Positions 1-9,722 of a stretch of DNA of 52,452 nucleotides are shown in pieces (position 1 is the stretch's first letter; each line of letters opens with the position of its first letter). The notes under the pieces are model-generated. The model worked only from the letters and a program-made list of their open reading frames with translations. It was not told the origin of the DNA and ran no database searches. A program made the translations under genes and the position numbers. Origin of the DNA: Winogradskyella sp. (lineage in GTDB: Bacteria > Bacteroidota > Bacteroidia > Flavobacteriales > Flavobacteriaceae); the NCBI RefSeq assembly GCF_013042245.1, contig NZ_JABDQL010000082.1:1-52452 (forward strand). Reading direction: 5' to 3'.

Positions 1-6
1 TTTCAT

Positions 7-62
7 GTCCGTCTGTTTTTTTGTTAATAATACCCTAAGGTAATAATAGACGGACTTTTTTT
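7..62 (+). terminator. Rho-independent terminator of an upstream gene
   Basis: GTCCGTCT (7-14) pairs exactly with AGACGGAC (48-55) and is followed by seven T residues. Inside it, TACC-CTAA-GGTA and flanking A/T bases can form a second, imperfect hairpin. The T-run lies on the plus-strand side, so it probably ends a plus-strand gene outside the window. Between here and the stop codon at 240 I see no gene. Confidence 0.6.
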
Positions 63-239
63 ACTTATTCATATCCTTTTGTGACGGATTCCTCTAAAAT
101 TATTTTGCGCCGTAATGGAGGTTTCATGTGTTTATATGTATTGTTTTTTTAAGGACACATGCTGTTCGCTATTAATCATTCCTTTGGATGATAATATGTT
201 TAGCATGCGCGTTTCATAATTTTCTTTACTTATTTCTTG

Positions 240-1106
240 TTAAGGGACTTTGTGTCCTTGTGAAGCTACTAAAATTAAAAACCAATCTTCGAGTTCAAGC
301 TCTATTTTACTAGCTTCTATAGCTTGTTGTAATCGTATTTTGTTTGTTGTGCCAACCACTGGTATAACTCCTGCGGGATGTTTTAGTATCCAGGAGAGTA
401 ATAATTGGTCTTCGGTAGCATTGTATTTTTTGAGTAACGCACCGAGTTGTTTATGAATGCGTCGTGTTTGCTCGTTATCTTCTTTAAAAACAGAACCTAA
501 AGGTGACCAAGACATAGGTTCTATGCCGTTGGTTAGCATGTAATTCAAAGTGCCATCATGCATTGCTTGGTGTGCAGTTAGGGAAAATTCTATTTGGTTG
601 CTATCGACTATAATGCATAGTCCAAGCATTTCCATTTGAGATGGTGTAAAATTAGAAACGCCAAAGTCTCTAATTTTCCCTTGTTTTTTTAGAATTGTAA
701 TAGCCTCTGCAATTTCATCGGGCTGCATAAGAGGACTCGGTCTATGTAATAAAAGCAAGTCTAAATATTCAGTTTGTAAATGCTTTAAACTTTCTTCAAC
801 AGACCAGATAATATAATCTTTGCTATAATCGTAGTGCTTTACTTTATTGTTTCGATTTTCGGATATGTATTGGATGCCACATTTAGATATTAACTGAATA
901 GATTCACGTTGAATTCCAGAATTGGTAAAAGCTTTCCCAAATTCGGCTTCAGTCGTGTAACCGCCGTAGATATCAGCATGGTCAAAAGTGGTAATTCCAA
1001 TTGATATGCAGTGCTGAATCATAGTTTCCATTTCTGTAGTAGAAAACTGTTTGCCCCAGACACCCCAAGTCATAGTACCGCTTATGATTTTTGAATATTT
1101 TTTCAT
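240..1106 (-). CDS. Aldo/keto reductase family oxidoreductase
   Basis: This is a 288-residue NAD(P)H-dependent reductase of the AKR superfamily, a cytosolic TIM barrel. The catalytic tetrad is visible as D42 and Y47 in FDHADIYGG, K75 in SKCG and H121 in LLLLHRP. The GVSNF motif and the late PVVGTT segment that helps bind the cofactor phosphate are also present. Its length and spacing resemble the YdhF-type bacterial AKRs. The substrate cannot be deduced. It is a single gene, divergent from the moxR operon across a 190-bp gap. Confidence 0.9.
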   Translation of the reverse strand: MKKYSKIISGTMTWGVWGKQFSTTEMETMIQHCISIGITTFDHADIYGGYTTEAEFGKAFTNSGIQRESIQLISKCGIQYISENRNNKVKHYDYSKDYIIWSVEESLKHLQTEYLDLLLLHRPSPLMQPDEIAEAITILKKQGKIRDFGVSNFTPSQMEMLGLCIIVDSNQIEFSLTAHQAMHDGTLNYMLTNGIEPMSWSPLGSVFKEDNEQTRRIHKQLGALLKKYNATEDQLLLSWILKHPAGVIPVVGTTNKIRLQQAIEASKIELELEDWFLILVASQGHKVP

Positions 1107-1297
1107 TCCCTAATGAATTAATAGTTGTATAAAAATATCCATTTTTAATGGATTTAGAGTCTTCTTTTTTTGCCTAATACTAATTATCATATAAGTGTTT
1201 ATTTTAACCAATCATTAACAGCGATACAAGAATAATTTTAACAATTTGCAAAACTTAAAACAGTTGAATAAATCTTAGGTTTCAAAACAAAACGAAT

Positions 1298-2299
1298 ATG
1301 GAAGAAACGAATACCATTGATATAAAATCAATTAACGAAAAGATAGAAAAAGAAAGTGCTTTTGTAGACCTTTTAACCTTAGAAATGAACAAGGTTATCG
1401 TAGGCCAAAAACACATGGTAGAAAGATTACTTATAGGTTTGCTTGGACAAGGGCATATTTTGTTAGAAGGTGTTCCTGGTTTAGCAAAGACTTTAGCCAT
1501 AAACACAATGTCTAAGGCTGTTGACGGTAGTTTTAGTCGTATTCAATTTACACCAGATTTATTACCAGCAGATGTAGTAGGTACTTTGATTTATAATATT
1601 AAGGAGAATGATTTTTCAATTAAAAAAGGACCAATTTTTGCCAATTTTGTATTAGCAGATGAGATTAATAGAGCACCTGCAAAAGTGCAATCTGCATTGC
1701 TTGAAGCCATGCAAGAAAAGCAAGTAACTATCGGTGATGAAACCTTTATTTTAGATAAGCCATTTTTAGTAATGGCAACGCAAAATCCTGTGGAGCAAGA
1801 AGGAACTTATCCTTTACCTGAAGCTCAGGTCGACCGTTTTATGTTAAAAACTGTTATTGATTACCCAAAGCAAGCTGAGGAGCAACTCATTATGCGTGCC
1901 AACTTAAAAGGAACTTGGGATAAAGTAAATCCAGTAGTTTCTGTAGCACAAATTTTGAAAGCTCAAAGCGCGGTTCGAGAAGTTTACATGGACGAAAAGA
2001 TTGAGAAATACATTCTAGATATCGTTTTTGCGACACGCTATCCAGAAAACTATAATCTTTCAGATTTAAAAGGACTAATTTCTTTTGGTGCTTCTCCTCG
2101 TGGAAGTATTAATCTTGCAACAGCAGCAAAATGTTACGCATTTATTAAGCGTCGTGGCTATGTCATTCCAGAGGACGTTAGGGCTGTAGTACATGATGTT
2201 TTGCGACACAGAATAGGTATCACTTACGAAGCTGAAGCCGAAAATATTACTTCCGAAGATATCATCAATAAGATTGTTAATGTCATTGAAGTACCATAA
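1298..2299 (+). CDS. MoxR family AAA+ ATPase
   Basis: This 333-residue AAA+ ATPase of the MoxR/RavA clade is thought to act as a chaperone for the neighbouring von Willebrand A proteins. Walker A is GVPGLAKT (58-65), Walker B ends in D121-E122 (LADEINRA), and sensor 1 is N163 in ATQNP. The EAQVDRF arginine-finger region follows, then the helical lid. It is the first gene of the Bat cluster, so the promoter should lie in the 190-bp gap from the aldo/keto reductase. TAGGTTTC at 1276-1283 is one mismatch from the TAnnTTTG box but lacks a well-spaced TTG. Confidence 0.93.
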   Translation: MEETNTIDIKSINEKIEKESAFVDLLTLEMNKVIVGQKHMVERLLIGLLGQGHILLEGVPGLAKTLAINTMSKAVDGSFSRIQFTPDLLPADVVGTLIYNIKENDFSIKKGPIFANFVLADEINRAPAKVQSALLEAMQEKQVTIGDETFILDKPFLVMATQNPVEQEGTYPLPEAQVDRFMLKTVIDYPKQAEEQLIMRANLKGTWDKVNPVVSVAQILKAQSAVREVYMDEKIEKYILDIVFATRYPENYNLSDLKGLISFGASPRGSINLATAAKCYAFIKRRGYVIPEDVRAVVHDVLRHRIGITYEAEAENITSEDIINKIVNVIEVP

Positions 2300-2373
2300 C
2301 ATTTAAGATTTTAGAATTACGAATAACGATTTTAGAAATCGTAAATCAACAATCTTCAATCGAAAATTGAAAA

Positions 2374-3240
2374 ATGGATACCAAAGAACTTCTTAAAAAA
2401 GTACGAAAAATAGAGATTAAGACACGACGTTTGTCTGATCATATTTTTGGTGGTGAGTACCACTCGACCTTTAAAGGTCGTGGTATGACCTTTTCTGAAG
2501 TTAGACAATACCAATTTGGCGATGACGTACGTAATATTGATTGGAATGTAACTGCCCGGACCAATGAGCCACACATTAAAGTTTTTGAAGAAGAACGTGA
2601 ACTCACCATGATGCTTATGGCAGATGTTTCAGGGAGTAAATTATTTGGTACACAAAGTCAATTTAAAGACGAAATCGTAACCGAGATTGCAGCAACCTTA
2701 GCATTTTCCGCAACTCAAAACAATGATAAAATAGGACTTATTCTCTTTTCAGATGACATAGAGTTATTTATTCCGCCAAAAAAAGGGCGATCTCATGTAT
2801 TACGAATCATTAGAGAATTGATAGAGTTTCAACCCAAAAGTAAGAAGACTAATATTTCAGAAGCGATAAAATTCTTGTCTAACGTTATGAAAAAGAAAGC
2901 CATTGTATTTATGCTTTCAGACTTCATTGCAGATAATTATAAGCAGACTTTAAAAATTGCAGCCGGTAAACATGATATAACTGGCATTAGAGTTTTTGAC
3001 AGGCATGAAGAAACCATTCCAAACCTTGGTATGGTGCAGATGCAAGATGAAGAAACAGGAGAGTCTTTATTAGTTAACACGGCTTCAAAAAAAGTTAGAA
3101 ATGACTACGGTAAGTTTTATCGTGATAAAGTAAATTATTTTAAAGATGCTTTCAAAAAATCTGGCGCAGGAACTATTGATTGTCGTGTTGATGAAAGTTA
3201 TGTAAAAAAACTTTTAGGCTATTTTAAACAAAGAGGATAA
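2374..3240 (+). CDS. DUF58 domain protein
   Basis: This is a 288-residue cytosolic DUF58 protein, the usual partner of MoxR ATPases. The family signature FGDDVRNIDWNVTART lies at about residues 49-64. A vWA-like fold follows with a MIDAS-type D-x-S-G-S (ADVSGS, about residue 88). There is no membrane segment or signal peptide. It sits 74 bp after moxR and 7 bp before the next gene, so co-transcription is likely. The gap to moxR holds two small AT-rich dyads (ACGATTT-TAG-AAATCGT and TTCAAT-CGAAA-ATTGAA) too weak to call terminators. Confidence 0.9.
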   Translation: MDTKELLKKVRKIEIKTRRLSDHIFGGEYHSTFKGRGMTFSEVRQYQFGDDVRNIDWNVTARTNEPHIKVFEEERELTMMLMADVSGSKLFGTQSQFKDEIVTEIAATLAFSATQNNDKIGLILFSDDIELFIPPKKGRSHVLRIIRELIEFQPKSKKTNISEAIKFLSNVMKKKAIVFMLSDFIADNYKQTLKIAAGKHDITGIRVFDRHEETIPNLGMVQMQDEETGESLLVNTASKKVRNDYGKFYRDKVNYFKDAFKKSGAGTIDCRVDESYVKKLLGYFKQRG

Positions 3241-3247
3241 GCAGATT

Positions 3248-4945
3248 ATGAATACAAAATTAAGAATTAGGAATATTCAAACTTTAAGCTTTCAACTGAT
3301 AGCTTCAGGTCTGTTGTCTATTCTATTTTTTCTAATTTCTTTTTTCTCATACAGCCAAGTTACTACTGAAATCGATACCACTAACATCCGTATTGGTGAG
3401 CAGGTTTCTTATAAGATTACAGTTGAAACAGATTCTACAAAACTTGTAGTCTTTCCAGAAGGGCAAACTTTTTTACCCTTAGAAGTTGTTGAAGCTTTAA
3501 AGGTAGATACGACTAAAAAAACATCAAAATTTCAGTTGCTTCGCGAATACAAGCTCACACAATTCGATTCAGGCTCATATTATATTCCAAAACAAAAAGT
3601 CATAATAGGTGATAATTCTTTTTTTACAGATTCATTAAAAGTAGAGGTCAATACTATTGAGGTAGATACAACAAAACAAGGGCTTTACGATATTAAACCA
3701 ATTATAGAAGTCGAAAAAAGTGCGAGTAAGTGGTGGCTCTACGTATTAATTACTTTAGGTGTAATTGCCTTAGTTGCTTTTTTAGTGTATTGGTTTATAT
3801 GGCGAAAAAAACCATTAACAGAGGAAGAAGAAATTGCCTTGTTACCATCTTACGACCGTGCAAAATTAGCTATCAGTAAATTAGATGAGCAGAATTTTTT
3901 AGCTAAAAATGATTTAAAAGGGTTTTATTCAGAGTTGACCTTTATCATCAGAAAGTTTTTAGACGACAAAGTCTACGACCGTTCATTAGAGAGTACAACG
4001 GACGAGTTGATAGACCGACTGCAGCTTCTCAAAGATGGTAATCAATTTGCATTAAAGAGAGATACTATTGCCAATATAGAAACTATTTTTAAACGTGCCG
4101 ATTTAGTAAAATTTGCAAAGTCTAAACCAGATAGTGCTTTAGCGGAGTTAGATAAGCAAACGGTAGATAAAGAAATTGATGCTATAAAAGCTACGCTTCC
4201 TGAACCAAGTGAAGAAGAAAAATTATTAAACAAACAATATAAAGAACAACTAGAGCGAAAGCAAAAGACAAAGAAGATATTATTTACGATAGCTATTTCG
4301 CTATTTCTACTGATTACAACGTTTGTAGTCTTTGGTGCTACTTATGGTTTTGGTTATGTGAAAGATAAAATTTTAGGTCATAGCAGTATTGAATTACTAG
4401 AAGGTGAATGGGTGAAATCTGCTTACGGATTTCCACCAATTTACATAGAAACACCAAAAGTATTAAAGCGTCAGGATGTTGAGCTTCCGCCAGAAATGAA
4501 AAATAAAGCAAAGATAACAGTGTTTGGCTACGGAAGTTTGATTGACGATTTTAACATAGCGACTTCAACCACATTAATAGGTCGACAACAAGAACAAGAT
4601 ACGGATAAACAAAAAGCTTTAAATATTTCTAGAGTTATTGAAGGAAACCTTAAAACATGGGAAGCACAAGGCGTTCAGAATATCATTACGCAAAATGAAG
4701 AATTTAAAACACCAAATGATGCCCAAGGTTTAAAAACCTATGGAACAGCACAATTTCCAGCAGTAAAAGAAGGCGAATTTTACGATGGGGAATATATCTT
4801 GCTCAGTTTCACTACTGAACAAATAATTCAGCAAATTATTATAGTCTGGCGTTCCGATGACCCCTATGCCAACGATATTGTAAACCGAATTGTAGAATCT
4901 GTAGAACTAAATCCAAACGTTAAACGCGAAGAGGAAACCAAATGA
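3248..4945 (+). CDS. BatD-like membrane protein with unknown C-terminal domain (Bat operon)
   Basis: This is a 565-residue envelope protein in the Bat operon. It has a long signal-type N-terminus (hydrophobic about 20-34, ending SYSQ), then a beta-rich BatD-like domain (36-150). A membrane helix follows at about 163-186, then a cytosolic helical stretch (195-335) and a second helix at about 343-366. The C-terminal domain of about 180 residues I do not recognise. The 17 residues before the hydrophobic stretch are poor signal-peptide material, yet no later Met is available, so the start is uncertain. Its end overlaps batA by 4 bp (ATGA). It probably supports the VWA proteins in the membrane; the exact role is unknown. 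Confidence 0.8.
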   Translation: MNTKLRIRNIQTLSFQLIASGLLSILFFLISFFSYSQVTTEIDTTNIRIGEQVSYKITVETDSTKLVVFPEGQTFLPLEVVEALKVDTTKKTSKFQLLREYKLTQFDSGSYYIPKQKVIIGDNSFFTDSLKVEVNTIEVDTTKQGLYDIKPIIEVEKSASKWWLYVLITLGVIALVAFLVYWFIWRKKPLTEEEEIALLPSYDRAKLAISKLDEQNFLAKNDLKGFYSELTFIIRKFLDDKVYDRSLESTTDELIDRLQLLKDGNQFALKRDTIANIETIFKRADLVKFAKSKPDSALAELDKQTVDKEIDAIKATLPEPSEEEKLLNKQYKEQLERKQKTKKILFTIAISLFLLITTFVVFGATYGFGYVKDKILGHSSIELLEGEWVKSAYGFPPIYIETPKVLKRQDVELPPEMKNKAKITVFGYGSLIDDFNIATSTTLIGRQQEQDTDKQKALNISRVIEGNLKTWEAQGVQNIITQNEEFKTPNDAQGLKTYGTAQFPAVKEGEFYDGEYILLSFTTEQIIQQIIIVWRSDDPYANDIVNRIVESVELNPNVKREEETK

Positions 4946-5949
4946 TGTTAGAGAATATAGAATTTTTAAATAAAGAATTATTCTGGCTGCTATTGCTTTT
5001 GCCTCTAGCTATAATTTGGTATGTTTTAAAATCAAAACGGCAGACGGCAGAGTTAAGAATATCATCTGTTCAGGGTTTTAAAACCTCAGGGTCGTTTTGG
5101 TCAAAATTTAAACATGTACTTTTTGCTTTACGTCTCATTGCTCTAGCCTTACTAATAACAGCAATAGCAAGACCTCGTACAGTCGATGTATCTACCAAAA
5201 CAAAAACAACAAGAGGAATTGATATCGTTATGGCAATTGATGTTTCTGCAAGTATGTTAGCAAAAGATTTAGTACCAGATCGACTAGAAGCCCTAAAAAA
5301 AGTAGCAGCAGACTTTATAAACGGTAGACCAAATGACCGTATAGGACTTGTAGAATATGCTGGCGAAGCCTTTACAAAAACACCAATTACTAGCGATAAA
5401 AATATAGTTTTACGCTCTTTGAGAGATATTAAGTACAATACCATTATCCAGCAAGGAACAGCCATAGGCATGGGTTTAGCGACTTCGGTAAATCGTCTAA
5501 AAGATAGCAAAGCAAAAAGCAAGGTCATTATATTATTAACCGACGGTGTAAACAACGGAGGCTTCATAGATCCTAAAACAGCAAGTGAGTTGGCTGTAGA
5601 ATATGGTATAAAAACATATACCATAGGATTAGGAACAAACGGTATGGCTCTAACACCGATAGGGTTTAATCCTAATGGTACTTTTAGATATGGACGCTCT
5701 CAAGTTGAAATTGATGAAAAATTACTGAAAGAAATAGCCGAAGCTACTGGTGGAAAGTATTTTAGAGCTACAAATAATAAAAAGTTGGCTGAAATTTATG
5801 CCGAAATCAACAAACTTGAAACTACAGAAGTAGAAGAACGCAAATATTATAATTATGAAGAGAAGTACAGACCATTGGTCTTGCTTGCTGGATTATTATT
5901 GTTAATAGAGTTGGTTTTAAAACACACAATATTTAGAAGTTTTGTTTAG
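4942..5949 (+). CDS. batA: VWA domain membrane protein BatA
   Basis: This is a 335-residue inner-membrane protein. It has two N-terminal helices (about 13-29 and 59-76), a von Willebrand factor A domain (about 92-285) and a C-terminal helix (about 313-330). The metal-ion-dependent adhesion site is D100-V-S102-A-S104, with a TDG motif further on, so metal-dependent protein binding is likely retained. Bat proteins were named for Bacteroides aerotolerance; their mechanism is unresolved. Start and end overlap the neighbours (4 bp with the preceding gene, 8 bp with batB), which indicates translational coupling. Confidence 0.92.
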   Translation: MMLENIEFLNKELFWLLLLLPLAIIWYVLKSKRQTAELRISSVQGFKTSGSFWSKFKHVLFALRLIALALLITAIARPRTVDVSTKTKTTRGIDIVMAIDVSASMLAKDLVPDRLEALKKVAADFINGRPNDRIGLVEYAGEAFTKTPITSDKNIVLRSLRDIKYNTIIQQGTAIGMGLATSVNRLKDSKAKSKVIILLTDGVNNGGFIDPKTASELAVEYGIKTYTIGLGTNGMALTPIGFNPNGTFRYGRSQVEIDEKLLKEIAEATGGKYFRATNNKKLAEIYAEINKLETTEVEERKYYNYEEKYRPLVLLAGLLLLIELVLKHTIFRSFV

Positions 5950-6979
5950 ACTAGATGAAAAAATATGGTTTTGGACGTTACTGGTAATTCCAGTGATTAT
6001 TTTGCTATTTATAGTAGTACAATTATGGAAAAAATCAGCACAGAAAAAGTTTGCCAATTCTCGACTATTAAAGCGGTTAAGCCCAAACCAATCTCTTTTT
6101 AAAAGTGTTTTGAAATTACTTGTGCTCTGTGGAGCATTTGTATTTCTATCGCTGGTATTAGTCAACCCAAAAATTGGCACAAAACTAGAAACGGTAAGAA
6201 GTCAAGGTGTAGACATTGTTTTTGCAGTCGATGTATCTAAAAGTATGCTTGCCGAAGATATTGCTCCCAACCGTATCGAAAAGTCAAAACAGCTCGTTAC
6301 CCAAATCATTAATAATTTGGCTAGTGATCGCGTTGGTATTATTGCTTATGCAGGTAAAGCATTTCCGCAGTTGCCTATAACTACAGATTATGCGGCGTCA
6401 AAAATGTTCTTACAGAATATGAATACCGATATGATGACTTCTCAAGGTACAGCCATCAGAGAAGCCATTGAACTTGCAAAAACCTACTACGACGATGAGG
6501 AGCAAACCAATAGAATTTTGGTCATCATTTCTGATGGTGAAGACCATGAAGGAGACGCAGCTGAAATAGCAGAGGAAGCTAGCGAACAAGGAATTCGTAT
6601 TTTCACGATTGGTGTGGGTAATGAAAAAGGTGGACCAATCCCAATAAAACGAAACGGTGTTATTCTTAATTATAAAAAAGACAGAAATGGTGAGACGGTA
6701 ATCACCAAACTTAATGAAGAAACACTCAAGGAAATAGCTAAGGAAGCCAATGGTGTTTACATTAATGGTTCAAGTACTAGCGAAGTTGTAGATACTATTA
6801 AGGATTTGTTAGATAAAATGGACAAAAAGGAGTTTGAATCAAAACAAATAGCAGATTTTAAAGATCAGTTTCAGTGGTTTTTAGGTTTTGGAATTTTGTT
6901 TTTGTTCATAGATATTTTCTTATTAGAACGAAAAACTGAATGGTTAAAGAAACTTAACCTGTTTAATGAGGAGTTTTAG
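5942..6979 (+). CDS. batB: VWA domain membrane protein BatB
   Basis: This is a 345-residue paralogue of BatA with the same plan: helices at about 9-28 and 57-74, a VWA domain (about 88-300) and a C-terminal helix (about 312-328). The MIDAS is D97-V-S99-K-S101, followed by an SDGEDHEG segment. The start is a TTG inside the last codons of batA. It gives the family-typical opening MFRLDEKIWFW, and no better ATG exists in frame. It is expected to work with BatA, possibly as a hetero-oligomer remodelled by the MoxR ATPase; that pairing is inference. Confidence 0.92.
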   Translation: MFRLDEKIWFWTLLVIPVIILLFIVVQLWKKSAQKKFANSRLLKRLSPNQSLFKSVLKLLVLCGAFVFLSLVLVNPKIGTKLETVRSQGVDIVFAVDVSKSMLAEDIAPNRIEKSKQLVTQIINNLASDRVGIIAYAGKAFPQLPITTDYAASKMFLQNMNTDMMTSQGTAIREAIELAKTYYDDEEQTNRILVIISDGEDHEGDAAEIAEEASEQGIRIFTIGVGNEKGGPIPIKRNGVILNYKKDRNGETVITKLNEETLKEIAKEANGVYINGSSTSEVVDTIKDLLDKMDKKEFESKQIADFKDQFQWFLGFGILFLFIDIFLLERKTEWLKKLNLFNEEF

Positions 6980-7025
6980 TACTATTTTAACGCTAATAAA
7001 ATGAAGCTTTAGTAATTTAGAGATA

Positions 7026-7874
7026 ATGAAAAAGATGAATGACATAAAAACTTACAGTATAATTCTTGCACTTATAGTGTCTGCCTTTGGCTTTTCTCAA
7101 GATTTTGAAAAGGAACGAAAAATGGCAGAGCAAAAATCAAAAGACCTCGTATACGAAGCCAACGCATTATTAGAAAAAGATGATTTTGTTTCCGCAGAAA
7201 TGGAATATAGAAAGGCAATTTCCAAACAAAAAGATAATGTAGCAGGAGTTTATAATTTAGCACATTCTTATTACAAAAAAGGCAATTTTGATGAGGCATT
7301 ATTTAGAACTCAAGAAGCTGCTAATAATGCAGAAACTAAAGAAGAGAAACACCGTGCATTTCATAATATTGGTAATATTTTAATGCAAAATAAAAAATGT
7401 AAAGAGGCCGTTGAAGCATTTAAAAATGCACTTCGTAGTAATCCATCTGATGAAGAAACGCGCTACAATTTTGCATTAGCTAAGGAGTGTGCAGAGCAGC
7501 AAAAAGACCAAGACGGCGGTGGTGAAGATAATAAGGAAGACCAAAAGAAAGAAGACCAAAAAGATAAAGACAAAGAAAAAGAGAACAAAGAAGAACAAGA
7601 TAAAGATAAAGAAGAGGAAGAAGGCGATAAAGACAAAAAGAAGGGTGATGATAAAAAAGACGAAGATGCTAAGTCAAAAGATGAAAAAAAAGATGACGGA
7701 AAAGGTGATAAAGAGAAGCCTCAACAAAAACCAAAACAACAACCAGGAAAAATGTCACCACAGCAAATAAAAAATATTCTTGAGGCGATGAACAATCAAG
7801 AGCAGAAAGTTCAAGAAAAAATTAATGCCAAAAAGCAAAAAGGTGCTAGAGTAAAAACGGAAAAAGACTGGTAA
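7026..7874 (+). CDS. batC: Tetratricopeptide repeat protein BatC
   Basis: This is a 282-residue exported TPR protein. A signal peptide (about 1-24, ending GFSQ) precedes two to three TPR units (about 43-150). Next comes a region of about 70 residues built almost only of K, D, E, G and Q (about 158-235), then a short helical tail. The TPRs suggest a scaffold for the Bat complex, and the charged stretch is likely disordered. The A-rich coding sequence of that stretch opens a misleading long frame in another register. It lies 46 bp after batB and 74 bp before batD. Confidence 0.87.
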   Translation: MKKMNDIKTYSIILALIVSAFGFSQDFEKERKMAEQKSKDLVYEANALLEKDDFVSAEMEYRKAISKQKDNVAGVYNLAHSYYKKGNFDEALFRTQEAANNAETKEEKHRAFHNIGNILMQNKKCKEAVEAFKNALRSNPSDEETRYNFALAKECAEQQKDQDGGGEDNKEDQKKEDQKDKDKEKENKEEQDKDKEEEEGDKDKKKGDDKKDEDAKSKDEKKDDGKGDKEKPQQKPKQQPGKMSPQQIKNILEAMNNQEQKVQEKINAKKQKGARVKTEKDW

Positions 7875-7948
7875 ACCGAATGATGATTTATGATTTTTAG
7901 AGTAAAAACATCTCTATTTGTAAAGTCAAAATCTGAAATCGAAACTAA

Positions 7949-9721
7949 ATGAAATTCAAAAAACACATATCAATACTAACACTTCTTCTGTTGTCTATTA
8001 CGATAACTGCACAAGTGAAGTTTCAAGCAAAAGTTAGCAAAACGAAGCTAGGTATAAATGAACGCTTAAGGATTGATTTTGAAATGAATAAGGACGGTGA
8101 TAATTTTGTACCGCCTAGCTTTAAAGACTTCACTGTGGTTGGTGGTCCTAATACCTCTGTAAGTAATTACTGGTCTAACGGGAAACGTTCATTTACAAAA
8201 ACTTACAGTTATTTTTTGTCGCCTAAAAAACAAGGTAGTTTCACTATTAAGCAAGCAAAAATAGAAATTGAGGGAGAAGTTTATAAAACATTTCCAATTA
8301 CAATTCGGGTTACAAAAGCTATTGAGAAGCCTAAAGACCCTAATGATCCTGCATATATTGCCTCACAAAATATTCATTTAGTTGCAGAAGTTTCAAAAGC
8401 TGACCCTTATCTCAACGAAGCAATAACAGTTGTTTATAAGCTATATGTTGCCTTAGACACAGGAATAAGTGGATGGAGAGATAAAGAAACACCTAGATTC
8501 AATGATTTTTGGAATCAGAATATTGAAGTCAGGGCATTTAATCCAGTAAATGCAAAATATAATGGTGAGGATTATCGCTATGTGGTTCTAAAGAAATACG
8601 TCCTATACCCTCAAAAGACAGGACCACTAAAATTAGAGCCTTACGTCTTAGATCTAACAGTAGAAGTCCCAACGAGTCGTTATAATATTTTTGGAGACCG
8701 AATTGTGAAAAAAGTACCTCAAACCATCACTGCAGGCAAACGTACAATAAATGTAAAGTCTCTGCCAGAAGCAGGGAAACCTGCTAATTTTAATGGAGCA
8801 GTTGGTTTATTTGAGTTAGATGTTACTACAAACAAAGTGTCTCTTGATGCAGGTGAGTCTCTTGAAGCTAGAGTACAAGTTTCAGGAAAAGGAAATTTAA
8901 AGTTATTTGAATTGCCAAAATTGACGGTCCCAAGTTCATTAGAAGTATACGAACCAGAGCATAAGGAAAATGTTAAAGTAAATTTAAGTGGAATGCAAGG
9001 GCGTAGTTACGATACGTATACGATTGTCCCTCAGTATAAAGGGAAATATCCAATACCAGAAGTCTCATTTTCATATTTTAATCCAGTAGCAAAAGCCTAT
9101 AGGACTATAACATCTGATGAGATTGTAGTAGATGTTGTAAATGGCCCTTCGTCGGTGACATCTTCAAATACCAATGCTGCAGATAACACAAATAAGCAAG
9201 CGGTTACAATCAACTCAAATAGCTTTGCTTTTATTAAAACAAATTCGGCTTGGGTATCTAAAAATAATACGCCATTCTTCAAATCTAACTTGTTTTGGTT
9301 GCTGTTGTTAATACCATTTTTATTTATTCCGATAGCCATCTTCATCAGAAAAAATCAAGAAAAACGAAGTGCTGATGTTATTGGTAACAAGCGTAGAAAA
9401 GCAGACCGTTTGGCTAAAAAATATTTAAGTGAAGCGAAGAAGACACTTGGGCAAAAAGAAGCATTTTATATTGCTTTGGAAAAAGCATTTCATAATTATT
9501 TAAAAGCAAAACTACACATTGAAACCAGTGATTTTAATAAAGAAAAAATTCAAAATTTACTTTTAGAACGTCGTGTAGAATCTTCTGTAGTGGTAGAATT
9601 TATTTCAATCTTAGAGAATTGCGAATTGGCAAGGTACACACCAATAACACAAGTTACTATGCAGAACGATTATGATAAATCTGTAGAAACCATTGGAGCT
9701 ATTGACAAACAAATACGATGA
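7949..9721 (+). CDS. batD: BatD family protein
   Basis: This 590-residue protein has a signal peptide (about 1-22, ending ITAQ), a long beta-rich extracytoplasmic region (about 25-430) typical of BatD, and one membrane helix (about 448-468). A cytosolic helical tail of about 120 residues follows. BatD proteins are thought to hold or present partners to the VWA proteins. The first third resembles the beginning of the 565-residue protein earlier in the operon, so the cluster carries two BatD-type modules. Its stop is one base before the batE ATG. Confidence 0.9.
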   Translation: MKFKKHISILTLLLLSITITAQVKFQAKVSKTKLGINERLRIDFEMNKDGDNFVPPSFKDFTVVGGPNTSVSNYWSNGKRSFTKTYSYFLSPKKQGSFTIKQAKIEIEGEVYKTFPITIRVTKAIEKPKDPNDPAYIASQNIHLVAEVSKADPYLNEAITVVYKLYVALDTGISGWRDKETPRFNDFWNQNIEVRAFNPVNAKYNGEDYRYVVLKKYVLYPQKTGPLKLEPYVLDLTVEVPTSRYNIFGDRIVKKVPQTITAGKRTINVKSLPEAGKPANFNGAVGLFELDVTTNKVSLDAGESLEARVQVSGKGNLKLFELPKLTVPSSLEVYEPEHKENVKVNLSGMQGRSYDTYTIVPQYKGKYPIPEVSFSYFNPVAKAYRTITSDEIVVDVVNGPSSVTSSNTNAADNTNKQAVTINSNSFAFIKTNSAWVSKNNTPFFKSNLFWLLLLIPFLFIPIAIFIRKNQEKRSADVIGNKRRKADRLAKKYLSEAKKTLGQKEAFYIALEKAFHNYLKAKLHIETSDFNKEKIQNLLLERRVESSVVVEFISILENCELARYTPITQVTMQNDYDKSVETIGAIDKQIR

Positions 9722-9722
9722 T

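Noticed and set aside
2318..2370. Small dyads between moxR and the DUF58 gene
   Set aside because: Stems of 6-7 bp rich in A/T without a T-run, inside a probable operon; too weak for a terminator or riboswitch call.
5070..5624. Minus-strand open frame of 184 codons in batA
   Set aside because: Antisense to a well-supported VWA gene, with no recognisable domain or promoter.
7489..7770. Lys/Thr-rich open frame inside batC
   Set aside because: It is a by-product of A-rich codons in the K/D/E stretch and has no homologous look.
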